DNA of 64,000 nt from JAEUHO01 sp046350655 (GTDB taxonomy: Bacteria; Planctomycetota; PLA2; JAEUHO01): assembly GCA_046350655.1 (NCBI GenBank), contig JAXMAB010000004.1, positions 1,104,595 to 1,168,594 on the forward strand. Direction: 5' to 3'. Numbering within the stretch: the stretch's first letter is position 1; each line of letters starts with the position of its first letter. Of this stretch, positions 45,084 through 55,285 are shown in pieces. Under the pieces are notes generated by a model. The model did not search any database and was not told where the DNA came from. It saw only the letters and a list, made by a program, of their open reading frames with translations. The translations under genes were made by a program, and so were the position numbers.

Positions 45084-47159
45084 ATGCCGACGTCCCGCGT
45101 TCGTCTCCGCTCCGCCGCCGTCCTCGCCGCGGTCCTCGTGGGGACGGCCCTGCTCGTCCGGTGCGGCGACGGCTCGGACGAGCCCAAGAAGCCCGCCACC
45201 GGGGGCGGCAAGCCGTCGATGACGAACCCCATGGCGGAGAGCGGCCTGAACGCGCCCCCGGCGGGGGCCGGCGCCGCGCAGGCGCAGGAGCGGCGCTCGC
45301 CGCCGGCGTTCCGCTTCTCGGACTACTCCGCCGCCTCCGGGATCACGGCCGTCAACCACAGCGGGACGGCGGGCGTGAAGGAGTACCTGTTCGAGGCCGT
45401 CGGGCCGGGCTTCGCGTGCCTCGACTTCGACCGCGACGGGCTGATGGACTTCTTCCTCCCCGACGGCGACGTCTTCGACAACTACGACCTCGTGAAGGAG
45501 CCCGACCCGAAGGCGCCGGGGAAGGTCCGGCCCGTGCTCCGCGAGCGCGCGCAGCGCGCGAAGGCGTTCAAGGACCACCTGTACCGCAACAAGGGCGACG
45601 GCACGTTCGAGGACGTGGCCGTGGCGGCCGGCGTCGCGGACGAGCGCTGGTCGTTCGGGGCGCTCGCGTGGGACTACGACGCCGACGGCTGGACCGACCT
45701 GTTCGTCGCGAACCTCGGCGCGTGCCGCCTCTACCACAACGAGCGCAACGGCACGTTCCGCGACGTCGCGCCCGAGCTGGGCCTCGTCGGCGACGCCGCG
45801 TCGTGGAACACGTGCGCCTCGTGCGGCGACTACGACGGCGACGGCCGGCTCGACCTCTTCGTCGCGCGCTACGCGGACCCGGCCATGGAGGTCGAGAAGC
45901 AGCGCGTCGCGAAGAAGATCGCCGAGGGCACCCCCGTCACCGAGATCCCCGGCCGCGCGTGCCTCTGGCGCGGGCTGCCGGCCTACTGCGGCCCCGTCGG
46001 CCTCGTGGGCCAGTACGACTCGATCTACCGCCAGCAGGAGGACGGCACGTTCCGCGACGTCAGCGTCGAGGTCGGCATGGTGCCGAAGGCGCCGAAGTAC
46101 GGCTTCACGTCGTACTGGTTCGACTACGACGACGACGGGCTGCTCGACCTCTACGTCGCCAACGACTCCGAGGAGAACTTCCTCTGGAAGCAGACGCGCG
46201 ACAAGGACGGCAAGATCCGGTTCCGCGACGTGGCGGAGGAGCTGGGCGTCAAGTTCGGCCAGAACCAGAACCCGCAGGCGTCGATGGGCTGCGCGACGGC
46301 GGACATCAACCGCGACGGCCTCCTCGACATCTTCGTCACCAACTTCAGCCACGACTACAACAACATCTTCATCGGCGTGCGCTACCCGGGCGGCGTGTCG
46401 TTCAAGGACCGCGGGCAGCAGACGATGGGCCAGGCGGTCTTCTACGACCTCTCGTGGGGCTGCGGCTTCCACGACTTCGACCTGGACGGCGACCTCGACC
46501 TCTTCGTCGCCAACGGCCACGTCTACAAGGAGGTCGACCTCTTCGACAAGACGGGCACGGCGTACGAGCAGTACCCGGCCGTCTTCGAGTGCCTCGACCC
46601 GACGAAGCTGCGGTACCGCGAGGTCGGCCCGAAGCCGTTCAAGGGGCCGAGCGCGAAGCCGCCGGCGTGGCTCAAGCCCGAGGACATCTATGCGGGCGAC
46701 GGCCTCGAGGTGAAGAAGTGCTGCCGCACGGCGTGCTTCGCCGACTTCGACAACGACGGCGACATGGACGTGCTCGTCGGCAGCATGAACGACACGCCGA
46801 TCTTCCTCCGCAACGACCTCCCCGCCGACCCCTCCCGCCGCTGGCTCAAGCTGATGCCGCGCGGCGAGGCCGGCAACGCCGAGGCGATCGGCGCGACGGT
46901 CCGCGTCGAGACGCCGGACGGCGTGAAGCAGACGTTCCCCGTCTACCGCTGCCAGTCGTTCCTCGGGACCGACGACCCGCGGATCAACGTCGGCGTCGGC
47001 AAGGCCGAGACCGTCACCGTGACGGTCGTGTGGCCGGGCCCGGCGGCGACGCGCAAGACGACGGTCCACAAGGACCTCGCGACGAACGCCGCGTACGAGC
47101 TGTTCCCCGACGGCACGTCGAAGCGCGTCGAGCTGAAGCCGGTCCGGTCCGCGAAGTGA
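45084..47159 (+). CDS. CRTAC1-like FG-GAP/VCBS repeat protein with ASPIC/UnbV domain
   Basis: A 691-residue exported protein. A hydrophobic signal (SAAVLAAVLVGTALLVRCGD) ends in a possible lipobox at Cys27. Seven calcium-binding-type repeats follow with D-x-D-x-D-G-x2-D patterns, such as CLDFDRDGLMDFF, AWDYDADGWTDLFVAN, CGDYDGDGRLDLFVA, WFDYDDDGLLDLYVAND, TADINRDGLLDIFVTN, FHDFDLDGDLDLFVAN and FADFDNDGDMDVLVG. They build a beta-propeller like those of integrins. The C-terminal ASPIC/UnbV domain has the IGATVRVETPDG and FLGTDDPRINVGVGKAETVT motifs. A role in adhesion or polysaccharide contact is inferred. Such proteins are expanded in Planctomycetota and Acidobacteriota. Confidence 0.9.
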   Translation: MPTSRVRLRSAAVLAAVLVGTALLVRCGDGSDEPKKPATGGGKPSMTNPMAESGLNAPPAGAGAAQAQERRSPPAFRFSDYSAASGITAVNHSGTAGVKEYLFEAVGPGFACLDFDRDGLMDFFLPDGDVFDNYDLVKEPDPKAPGKVRPVLRERAQRAKAFKDHLYRNKGDGTFEDVAVAAGVADERWSFGALAWDYDADGWTDLFVANLGACRLYHNERNGTFRDVAPELGLVGDAASWNTCASCGDYDGDGRLDLFVARYADPAMEVEKQRVAKKIAEGTPVTEIPGRACLWRGLPAYCGPVGLVGQYDSIYRQQEDGTFRDVSVEVGMVPKAPKYGFTSYWFDYDDDGLLDLYVANDSEENFLWKQTRDKDGKIRFRDVAEELGVKFGQNQNPQASMGCATADINRDGLLDIFVTNFSHDYNNIFIGVRYPGGVSFKDRGQQTMGQAVFYDLSWGCGFHDFDLDGDLDLFVANGHVYKEVDLFDKTGTAYEQYPAVFECLDPTKLRYREVGPKPFKGPSAKPPAWLKPEDIYAGDGLEVKKCCRTACFADFDNDGDMDVLVGSMNDTPIFLRNDLPADPSRRWLKLMPRGEAGNAEAIGATVRVETPDGVKQTFPVYRCQSFLGTDDPRINVGVGKAETVTVTVVWPGPAATRKTTVHKDLATNAAYELFPDGTSKRVELKPVRSAK

Positions 47160-47205
47160 GTCGCCGCCCCCGACGGGGCGGTTGAGGATTGCAGAATACA
47201 AGCGA

Positions 47206-47221
47206 CCGGGCCTTGCGTCCC
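47206..47221 (-). repeat. Dispersed GCGAGGCCCG-core motif, one mismatch, reverse
   Basis: CCGGGCCTTGCGTCCC in the nuo leader, facing the forward copy at 47289-47303. Confidence 0.45.
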
Positions 47222-47288
47222 TCGCTCGGAGGGTCGCAGCCCGGGGGGCTTGACCCGGGGGGACCGGGGGGCGGGCGCTCGCGGACGC

Positions 47289-47303
47289 GGGACGCGAGGC
47301 CCG
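47289..47303 (+). repeat. Dispersed GCGAGGCCCG-core motif, short form
   Basis: GGGACGCGAGGCCCG in the nuo leader. Confidence 0.6.
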
Positions 47304-47587
47304 TGGGGGGGCAGGGGGAGGATTTCGGTCCCCTAACATGGGTTGCGACAACGGGTTACGTCGGATCCTGTGCGCCGTTCGGCTCGCATCTGTATTCGGT
47401 GGACTCCGTCGGAGGGGGACCGTTCAATGCGCGACCCCGGCGGGGCGTCGCAGGACCCCGGCCGGCCCCGGGGCCCGCGCCCGGGACGGCGTCCCTCCGC
47501 CGCGGTCCGCCGCGGCGTCCCGGGGCCCGTCGCACGCAGCCGCACGCTCGCCCTCCCGCATCCGTAGCCTCGCTTGTGGAGCCGCCG

Positions 47588-47986
47588 ATGGTCCCCTTGC
47601 TCGCGACTGGCGACCAGATCGTGGACTACCTCCCGGTCCTCGTGATGCTGCTCTTCGCGACGTCGTTCGCGGCGCTGAACCTCGTCGTGTCGTGGCTGGC
47701 GGGCACGAAGGGCCAGCACAACCCGGTGAAGGACGCCGCGTACGAGTGCGGCCTGCCCCCGATCACGGACGCCCACGCGAAGTTCAGCGTGAAGTTCTAC
47801 CTGGTGGCGCTCCTGTTCGTGCTGTTCGACATCGAAGTGGTGTTCCTGTTCCCCTGGGCCGCGTACTTCCAGACGCCGGGGCGGCAGGTGTTCCTCTTCG
47901 TCGAGATGCTCGTCTTCGCGGGCATCCTGTTCTTCGGCTGGTGGTACGTGATGCGCAAGGGCGCGGTCGACTGGTCGCAGGAGTAG
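47588..47986 (+). CDS. nuoA: NADH-quinone oxidoreductase subunit A
   Basis: A 132-residue membrane subunit with three helices. DAAYECGLPPITDAHAKFSV and KFYLVALLFVLFDIEVVFLF are the NuoA signatures (conserved cysteine loop and acidic residues D/E in the second helix). It sits at the junction between the peripheral arm and the membrane arm near the quinone cavity. ATG 47588 has GGAG 6 nt upstream; a GTG 12 nt earlier is in frame but would overlap that site. First gene of a complete nuoA-N cluster, 80 bp before nuoB. Confidence 0.94.
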   Translation: MVPLLATGDQIVDYLPVLVMLLFATSFAALNLVVSWLAGTKGQHNPVKDAAYECGLPPITDAHAKFSVKFYLVALLFVLFDIEVVFLFPWAAYFQTPGRQVFLFVEMLVFAGILFFGWWYVMRKGAVDWSQE

Positions 47987-48066
47987 GGCCCCGGGCGCCC
48001 GCCGCTCGGTAGCCTTACGAGGTTCCCCCCGTCCCCTTCCGCGCAACCGCACGAGGATCCCTCCCC

Positions 48067-48738
48067 ATGGCCGACTCCGCCGCGACCGCCGACGTCGTCT
48101 CCGCCACCGGCTCGACCGAGGGCGGCTTCCTCCTGTCCACGCTCCAGTCGATGGTCAACTGGTGCCGGAAGAACAGCGTGTGGCCCCTGCCGCTCGGCCT
48201 GTCCTGCTGCGGCATCGAGTTCATGGCCACCGCGTGCAGCCGCTACGACATGTCGCGGTTCGGCATGGAGGTCGCGCGCTTCTCGCCGCGCCAGGCCGAC
48301 CTGCTGCTCGTCGCCGGCACGCTGACCTACAAGATGGCCCAGGTGATGACGCGGCTCTACGACCAGATGGCCGAGCCGCGCTGGGTGATTGCGATGGGCG
48401 CCTGCGCCTCGTCGGGCGGCATGTTCCGCTCGTACCCCGTCGTGCAGGGCATCGACGAGTTCATCCCGGTGGACTTCTACATCCCCGGCTGCCCGCCGCG
48501 CCCGGACGCGGTGCTCAACTGCCTGCTGCAGCTGCAGAAGAAGATCGAGCGCGACCGCTCGTACCGCCTCGCGCTCGACGCCGGCGACGCGCCCGTGGCG
48601 AAGGGCGGCCTCGTCACGGTGTCGGGTCGCGGCGAGATGGCGGCGCCCGCGCTCGCGCAGGCGGCGGACCGCTACGTCGAGGGTGCGCGACCGAAGGCCG
48701 GCGTCGAGACGGGCACGCCCCCCGTCCGGCAGCGGTGA
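48067..48738 (+). CDS. nuoB: NADH-quinone oxidoreductase subunit B
   Basis: A 223-residue subunit that holds iron-sulfur cluster N2, the last carrier before quinone. LGLSCCGIEFMATACSRYDM gives the tandem cysteines, MGACASSGGMF the third and YIPGCPPRPDAVL the fourth. The C-terminal ~50 residues are an Ala-rich extension beyond the usual end. ATG 48067 is preceded by GAGGA about 9 nt upstream, and TAGCCT at 48010-48015 might be a secondary -10. nuoC starts 13 bp after its stop. Confidence 0.95.
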   Translation: MADSAATADVVSATGSTEGGFLLSTLQSMVNWCRKNSVWPLPLGLSCCGIEFMATACSRYDMSRFGMEVARFSPRQADLLLVAGTLTYKMAQVMTRLYDQMAEPRWVIAMGACASSGGMFRSYPVVQGIDEFIPVDFYIPGCPPRPDAVLNCLLQLQKKIERDRSYRLALDAGDAPVAKGGLVTVSGRGEMAAPALAQAADRYVEGARPKAGVETGTPPVRQR

Positions 48739-48751
48739 CCGAGGAGGCCCC

Positions 48752-49267
48752 GTGAGCTCGATCGGCTACAGGAACGACGCGCCCCCGACGGTGAAGACCG
48801 CGGTGGCGTACGCGCTGTCGGCGCTCGGCGCGCAGTGGTGCGACTACGCGGCCACCGGCGCCGCGCCGAAGTACCGCGCGACGGCCGCCGCGCTGCTCGA
48901 CAAGGCGCGCTGGGTGGAGGCGTTCGCGACGCTGAAGAAGGAGCACGGCTTCGACCTGCTCCTCGACCACAGCGCGGTGGACTACCCCGACCGCACGCCG
49001 CGGTTCACCGTCGTGGCGGTCGTCGAGAACACGACGACCCACGACGTGCTGCTGCTGAAGACGCGCGTCGCCGACGGCGAGGCCTGCCCGTCGCTCACGC
49101 CGCTGTTCCGCTCCGCCGACTGGGCCGAGCGCGAGACGTACGACATGTTCGGGATCCCCTTCGAGGGCCATCCCGAGCTGACCCGGATCTACATGCCGAA
49201 GGACTACGACGGCTGGCCGCTCCGCAAGGACTTCCCCATGGAAGGCCACCTGAAGTTCCGCGACTGA
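48752..49267 (+). CDS. nuoC: NADH-quinone oxidoreductase subunit C
   Basis: A 171-residue peripheral-arm subunit starting at GTG 48752, with GAGGAGG 4-5 nt upstream. FDLLLDHSAVDYPDRTPRFT, WAERETYDMFGIPFEGHPEL and LRKDFPMEG are the 30-kDa-subunit signatures. The D-x-x-P-L-R-K-D-F motif is complete. It supports NuoD at the quinone end of the peripheral arm. nuoC and nuoD are separate genes here, unlike the fused nuoCD of enterobacteria. Confidence 0.94.
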   Translation: MSSIGYRNDAPPTVKTAVAYALSALGAQWCDYAATGAAPKYRATAAALLDKARWVEAFATLKKEHGFDLLLDHSAVDYPDRTPRFTVVAVVENTTTHDVLLLKTRVADGEACPSLTPLFRSADWAERETYDMFGIPFEGHPELTRIYMPKDYDGWPLRKDFPMEGHLKFRD

Positions 49268-49280
49268 CGGGCGAGGAACC

Positions 49281-50564
49281 ATGGCCCCCGACGCTGCCAC
49301 GAAGAACGACCCGGCCTCCCGCCCCGCGGGCCCCGCGTCCCCCCCGAACGCGCCGAGCGTGGACGCCGGCGAGATCCGCCTCGAGGTCGAGGGCGAGATC
49401 GGGGACCGGATGGTCCTCAACATGGGGCCGTCCCACCCGTCCACCCACGGCGTGCTCCGCATCGTCCTCGAGGTGGACGGCGAGCGCATCTGCAAGGCGA
49501 CGCCCGACGTCGGCTACCTGCACCGCGGGATGGAGAAGATCGGCGAGACCCTCGGGTACCACCGGTTCATCCCGTACACGGACCGCCTCGACTACCTCGC
49601 GCCGCTGTCGAACAACTGCGCCATCGCGCTCGCGGCCGAGAAGGTCTGCGGCATCGACGCGCCGCCGCGGGCCAACGCGCTGCGCGTCGTCGTCTGCGAG
49701 CTGGCCCGCATCTCGAGCCACCTGCTCGGGCTCGGCGCCTACTCGATGGACGTCGGCGCGATGACGGTGTTCCTCTACACCTTCACGGAGCGCGAGACGC
49801 TCTACAACTTCTTCGAGTTCCTGACGGGCGCGCGGTTCACGACGAGCTACACCCGCATCGGCGGCGTCGCGCGCGACGCGGACGCGGGCTGGCTCTCGGA
49901 GGTGCGCGCGTTCTGCGAGGGGCTCCCGAAGAAGGTGGACGAGTGGGAGGAGCTCCTCACCCGCAACCGCATCTGGATGCTCCGCAACGAGGGCGTCGGC
50001 ATCATCGACCGCGCGACCGCGCTGTCGTACGGGCTCACGGGCCCGTGCCTGCGCGGCTCCGGCGTCGGCTACGACACCCGCAAGGACCACCCGTACTTCG
50101 GCTACGAGCAGTACGACTTCGACGTCCCCGTGGGCACGCGCGGCGACGCGTACGACCGCTACCTCGTGCGCCTCGAGGAGATCCGCCAGAGCGCGCGGAT
50201 CGTGATCCAGGCCATCGACAAGATGCCCAAGGGGCCGATCCTCGCCGACGCTCCGAAGTTCGTCCTGCCCGAGAAGACGCGCGTGCTGACGGGCATGGAG
50301 GAGCTGATCCACCAGTTCATGCTCATCACGGGCGAGATGAACCCGCCGGAGGGCGAGGTGGTGAGCTACATCGAGAACCCGAAGGGCGTGCACGGGTACT
50401 ACGTGCGGTCCGAGGGGGGCGCGGCGCCCTGGCGCCTCAAGATGCGCGCGCCGTCGTTCGTGAACCTGCAGGTCCTCAAGGAGATCCTGCCCGGCCGGAT
50501 GCTCTCCGACTCCGTCGCCGTGCTCGGGTCCCTCGACTTCGTCATGGGGGAGTGCGACAAGTGA
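49281..50564 (+). CDS. nuoD: NADH-quinone oxidoreductase subunit D
   Basis: A 427-residue 49-kDa subunit. LNMGPSHPSTHGVLRIVLEV contains the quinone-site His pair. VGYLHRGMEKIGETLGYHRF and LARISSHLLGLGAYSMDVGA are typical. The C-terminus ends LGSLDFVMGECDK, close to the usual G-S-L-D-x-V-x-G-E-x-D-R. A ~35-residue Ala/Pro extension precedes the conserved start. GAGGAA lies just upstream of ATG 49281. The stop overlaps a GTG (50561) that starts an open low-complexity frame towards nuoE. Confidence 0.95.
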   Translation: MAPDAATKNDPASRPAGPASPPNAPSVDAGEIRLEVEGEIGDRMVLNMGPSHPSTHGVLRIVLEVDGERICKATPDVGYLHRGMEKIGETLGYHRFIPYTDRLDYLAPLSNNCAIALAAEKVCGIDAPPRANALRVVVCELARISSHLLGLGAYSMDVGAMTVFLYTFTERETLYNFFEFLTGARFTTSYTRIGGVARDADAGWLSEVRAFCEGLPKKVDEWEELLTRNRIWMLRNEGVGIIDRATALSYGLTGPCLRGSGVGYDTRKDHPYFGYEQYDFDVPVGTRGDAYDRYLVRLEEIRQSARIVIQAIDKMPKGPILADAPKFVLPEKTRVLTGMEELIHQFMLITGEMNPPEGEVVSYIENPKGVHGYYVRSEGGAAPWRLKMRAPSFVNLQVLKEILPGRMLSDSVAVLGSLDFVMGECDK

Positions 50565-50781
50565 CCCCGCCCGCCGTCTCTCCGCCCCCGACCGGAGGCG
50601 ACCCGCGTCCGCGCGAGCCGCGCGACGCGAACCAGGCCCCCGCCCGCGGCACCCGCGGCGGCGGCTACGCGGACGCCGCCGGCGCGCCCGTCGGCGTGGC
50701 GCCCGCCGCCCGCGTCGCGGCCGCGAAGGCCGCGGCCGCCGCCCCGGCCGGCCCGCCGCCCCGCAAGACCCCGCGCCCGCG

Positions 50782-51273
50782 GTGGTCCCGCCGACGCCCG
50801 TCGCGTTCCCGCCCGACGACCTCAAGGCCGCGTGCGAGGCGTTGATCGCGCGCTACCCGCAGCGGGCCGCCGCGCTGATCCCGATCCTGCACCTCGCGCA
50901 GAAGCGCTTCGACGGCTGGATCAGCCCCGAGGTGGAGGCCGGCGTCGCGCAGTACCTGGGCGTGTCCGACCAGCACGTCCGCGGCGTCGTGACCTTCTAC
51001 ACGATGTTCAACACGAAGCCGGTGGGCCGCCACCACGTCCAGGTCTGCCGCACGCTGTCGTGCTGGCTCCGGGGCGCGGGCGAGCTCACGCGCTGCCTCG
51101 AGAAGAAGACCGGGCTGCGGCCCGGCCAGACCGACGAGGCCCGCCGCTTCACGGTGTCCGAGGTCGAGTGCCTCGGGCTGTGCGAGGTGGCCCCCGCGCT
51201 CTTCGTGAACGAGGACGCGCACGTCAACGTGACCCCCGAGGGGCTCGAGAAGCTCCTCGACGGGCTGAAGTAG
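50782..51273 (+). CDS. nuoE: NADH-quinone oxidoreductase subunit E
   Basis: A 163-residue thioredoxin-fold subunit carrying the [2Fe-2S] cluster N1a. The ligands are in QVCRTLSCWLRG (C-x4-C) and VECLGLCEVAP (C-x3-C). It belongs to the NADH-oxidising module with NuoF and NuoG. The chosen GTG 50782 gives normal length but lacks a Shine-Dalgarno and leaves 217 bp after nuoD, unusual in this operon. The upstream frame stays open back into nuoD, and a GTGA-coupled frame from 50561 also encodes Ala/Pro-rich sequence in another phase. An N-terminal extension interrupted by a frameshift near 50770 is possible. Confidence 0.88.
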   Translation: MVPPTPVAFPPDDLKAACEALIARYPQRAAALIPILHLAQKRFDGWISPEVEAGVAQYLGVSDQHVRGVVTFYTMFNTKPVGRHHVQVCRTLSCWLRGAGELTRCLEKKTGLRPGQTDEARRFTVSEVECLGLCEVAPALFVNEDAHVNVTPEGLEKLLDGLK

Positions 51274-51285
51274 GGGGGCGACGAC

Positions 51286-52599
<1,314 letters not shown>

Positions 52600-52604
52600 C
52601 CCCG

Positions 52605-54137
52605 ATGCCGAAGATCACCATCGACGGGCGGGTCCTCGAGTTCGCCCCGGGCCAGACCATCATCCAGGTCGCCCAGGCGAACGGGATCGAGATCCCGCAC
52701 TACTGCTACCACCCGGGCCTCTCCGTCGCGGGCAACTGCCGCATCTGCATGGTCGAGGTCGAGAAGACCCCGAAGCCGCAGATCGCGTGCTACGTCCAGG
52801 CCACCGACGGGATGGTCGTCCACACGAAGAGCGCGCAGGCCACGGAGGCCCGCGCCGGCGTGATGGAGATGCTGCTCGTCAACCACCCGCTCGACTGCCC
52901 GATCTGCGACCAGGCGGGCGAGTGCAAGCTGCAGGACTACGCGTTCGACTTCGGCCACCCGACGACGCGGACGCCCGTCGAGAAGACGCACCTGCCGAAG
53001 AACGTGCCCTTCGGCGCGAAGATCGTCTACGACGGCGAGCGCTGCATCAAGTGCACCCGCTGCGTGCGCTTCACCGACGAGATCACCCAGACGCACGAGC
53101 TCTCCATGGGCGCCCGCGGCGACAAGGAGCTGGTGATCATGACGAGCAAGGGCGAGTTCACGACGCCCTACGCCATGAACATCATCGACCTGTGCCCGGT
53201 CGGGGCCCTGACGTCGAAGGACTTCCGGTTCGAGAGCCGCGTGTGGTTCATGGACTTCACCGAGTCGCTGTGCACCGGCTGCGCGCGCGGCTGCAACGTC
53301 ACGGTGGGGGCCCGCGGCGGCCGCGTGCTCCGCATGACCCCGCGCGAGAACCAGGACGTCAACCGCTGGTGGATGTGCGACGCGGGGCGGCTGGGCTACG
53401 GCCACGCGAACGCCCCGACGCGCCTCACCGCGCCGCGCGTCCGCACGAGCGCCCGCGCGGGCGAGTTCGCCGACGTCGGCTGGGACGAGGCGATCGACGC
53501 GGCCGTCGAGGCCCTGCGCGACGCGGCCCGCGGCGGCGTGCTCGCCGACGCCGGGGCGACCCTCGAGGAGCTCTTCCTCCTGAAGGCCGTCGCGGGCCGG
53601 GGCGACCTCCGGTACGCCTCGCGCGTCGGCCAGGACGAGGACGGCTTCCTCATCGTCAACGAGAAGGGCGCCAACCAGCGCGGCGCCGAGGCCCTCGGGT
53701 TCTCCCGGGCCGCGGCCGCGGCCCCGGCCGCGTTCCTCTTCGTCGAGCGCGGCGACGCGGTGCCCAAGGCGCTGCGCGACGGGTCGGACCCGGTGGTCGC
53801 GTTCGTCACCGACGGCGCGGACGTGCCCCCGACGGCCCGCGTCGTGTTCCCGCTCCCGACGTGGGCGGAGCGCGACGGCCTCCTCGCCAACGTCGACGGG
53901 ATCGTCCAGCCCATCCGCCGCTGCCGCGCCGCCGGCCCCCGCGACCTGCGCGCGCCGCTCGAGGTGCTCGAGGAGATCCGCCTCGGCCTCGACGCCGCGG
54001 CGACCCCGTGGACCCACGCCGACGTGGTGGCCGCGGTCCGCGCGGCCGTCGCGCCCGCGGGCCTCGCCGTCCCGGAGGTCGAGTTCGCCCCGGCCGCGCC
54101 CCGCACCGTCGCCGCCCCCGCCTCGAGGACCCGCTGA
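52605..54137 (+). CDS. nuoG: NADH-quinone oxidoreductase subunit G, short form
   Basis: A 510-residue subunit. The [2Fe-2S] ferredoxin-like domain has IPHYCYHPGLSVAGNCRICM. The His-Cys3 [4Fe-4S] site is HPLDCPICDQAGEC and the next cluster is CIKCTRCVRF with CPVGAL. A further CTGCARGCN motif opens the molybdopterin-oxidoreductase-like part. That part is only ~280 residues long, with MCDAGRLGYGHAN and a few recognisable segments, so much of the usual C-terminal domain is missing. Electron-carrying elements are intact, so activity is expected. ATG 52605; the stop shares a base with the nuoH ATG (TGATG). Confidence 0.92.
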   Translation: MPKITIDGRVLEFAPGQTIIQVAQANGIEIPHYCYHPGLSVAGNCRICMVEVEKTPKPQIACYVQATDGMVVHTKSAQATEARAGVMEMLLVNHPLDCPICDQAGECKLQDYAFDFGHPTTRTPVEKTHLPKNVPFGAKIVYDGERCIKCTRCVRFTDEITQTHELSMGARGDKELVIMTSKGEFTTPYAMNIIDLCPVGALTSKDFRFESRVWFMDFTESLCTGCARGCNVTVGARGGRVLRMTPRENQDVNRWWMCDAGRLGYGHANAPTRLTAPRVRTSARAGEFADVGWDEAIDAAVEALRDAARGGVLADAGATLEELFLLKAVAGRGDLRYASRVGQDEDGFLIVNEKGANQRGAEALGFSRAAAAAPAAFLFVERGDAVPKALRDGSDPVVAFVTDGADVPPTARVVFPLPTWAERDGLLANVDGIVQPIRRCRAAGPRDLRAPLEVLEEIRLGLDAAATPWTHADVVAAVRAAVAPAGLAVPEVEFAPAAPRTVAAPASRTR

Positions 54138-55282
54138 TGACCTCCCCCGTCGTCCTCGCACTCTCCCTCGTCGACGTCCTGCTGATCGTCGGCAAGGTGC
54201 TCCTGGTCGCGCACGTGATGCTCGGCCTCGGCGCCGTCCTGGTCTGGGCCGAGCGCCGCGTCTCGGCCGCCATGCAGGACCGCGTCGGCCCGAACCGCGT
54301 GGGCTGGTTCGGCCTCGGCCAGTCCATCGCCGACCTCGGCAAGTTCATCTTCAAGGAGGACGTGGTCCCCGCCCACGTCCACAAGTGGATGTACATCCTG
54401 GCGCCGGCGATCACGCTGGTGCCGGCGATGGTCACGTTCGCCGTGATCCCCTTCGCGCCGGGCATGCAGATCGCCGACCTCGACGTCGGCCTGCTCTTCG
54501 TGCTCTCGATCGCGAGCCTCGGCGTCTACGGGATCACGCTCGGCGGCTGGGCCAGCAACAGCAAGTACGCGCTGCTCGGCGGCGTGCGCTCCAGCGCGCA
54601 GATGATCTCGTACGAGGTCGTCCTCGGCATCTCGACCGTCGGCGTGCTGCTGTCGGTCGGCTCGCTCCACCTCGGCGAGATCGTCGAGAACCAGGCCGGG
54701 CACGGCTGGTTCCTGTGGCGCCAGCCGCTCGCGTTCTTCCTGTTCCTCACCGCGTCCTACGCCGAGACGAACCGCCTGCCGTTCGACCTGCCGGAGGCCG
54801 AGACCGAGCTCGTGGCCGGGTACCACACCGAGTACTCGTCGATGAAGTTCGCGCTCTTCTTCCTCGGCGAGTACATGGCGATGATCGTGTCGTCGGCCCT
54901 CGTCACGACGCTGTTCCTCGGCGGCTGGTCGGCGTTCGGCCTCGAGCGCCTGCACTGGGCGCTCGGGCTCGGCGTGTTCATGGCGAAGACGCTCTTCCTG
55001 CTCTTCGTCTACATCTGGATCCGCTGGACCCTCCCGCGCTTCCGCTACGACCAGCTCATGAACATCTGCTGGCGCTGGTTCTTCCCCCTCGCGCTGGCGA
55101 ACGTGCTCCTCACCGCCGGCGCCGAGGCCCTCGACCTCCCGCTGCTCATGTGGGTGCTGCCGGTGGTGCTCCTGGCGCTCGGCGTCCTCGCCGCCGCCGT
55201 CGCGCACCGGCGCGACCCGGGTCCGCCGCCGCTGCTCGCCGACGCCCCGGCCGGCGCTCCCGTCCCGTCCTCCCCGAGGTGA
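54137..55282 (+). CDS. nuoH: NADH-quinone oxidoreductase subunit H
   Basis: A 381-residue membrane subunit with eight to nine helices that lines the quinone tunnel. VWAERRVSAAMQDRVGPNRV is the family signature, followed by ADLGKFIFKEDVVP. ETNRLPFDLPEAETELVAGY and TEYSSMKFALFFLGEY hold the acidic residues of the E-channel. WIRWTLPRFRYDQLMNICWR is typical near the end. A Pro/Ala-rich tail of about 25 residues follows. Starts at ATG 54137 inside the nuoG stop. nuoI follows after 3 bp. Confidence 0.95.
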   Translation: MTSPVVLALSLVDVLLIVGKVLLVAHVMLGLGAVLVWAERRVSAAMQDRVGPNRVGWFGLGQSIADLGKFIFKEDVVPAHVHKWMYILAPAITLVPAMVTFAVIPFAPGMQIADLDVGLLFVLSIASLGVYGITLGGWASNSKYALLGGVRSSAQMISYEVVLGISTVGVLLSVGSLHLGEIVENQAGHGWFLWRQPLAFFLFLTASYAETNRLPFDLPEAETELVAGYHTEYSSMKFALFFLGEYMAMIVSSALVTTLFLGGWSAFGLERLHWALGLGVFMAKTLFLLFVYIWIRWTLPRFRYDQLMNICWRWFFPLALANVLLTAGAEALDLPLLMWVLPVVLLALGVLAAAVAHRRDPGPPPLLADAPAGAPVPSSPR

Positions 55283-55285
55283 CCC

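Larger units (their letters stand above)
47160..47587. promoter_or_regulatory. Leader region of the nuo operon
   Basis: This 428-bp gap precedes nuoA. It holds a reverse dispersed motif with one mismatch (47206-47221) and a forward copy (47289-47303) that could pair with it across about 67 bases. A possible -10 box TAACAT lies at 47334-47339. Around 47341-47420 the sequence is less GC-rich (ACAACGGGTTACGTCGG, CATCTGTATTCGG). If TAACAT is used, the 5' leader would be about 240 nt. No known riboswitch is recognised. Confidence 0.45.
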
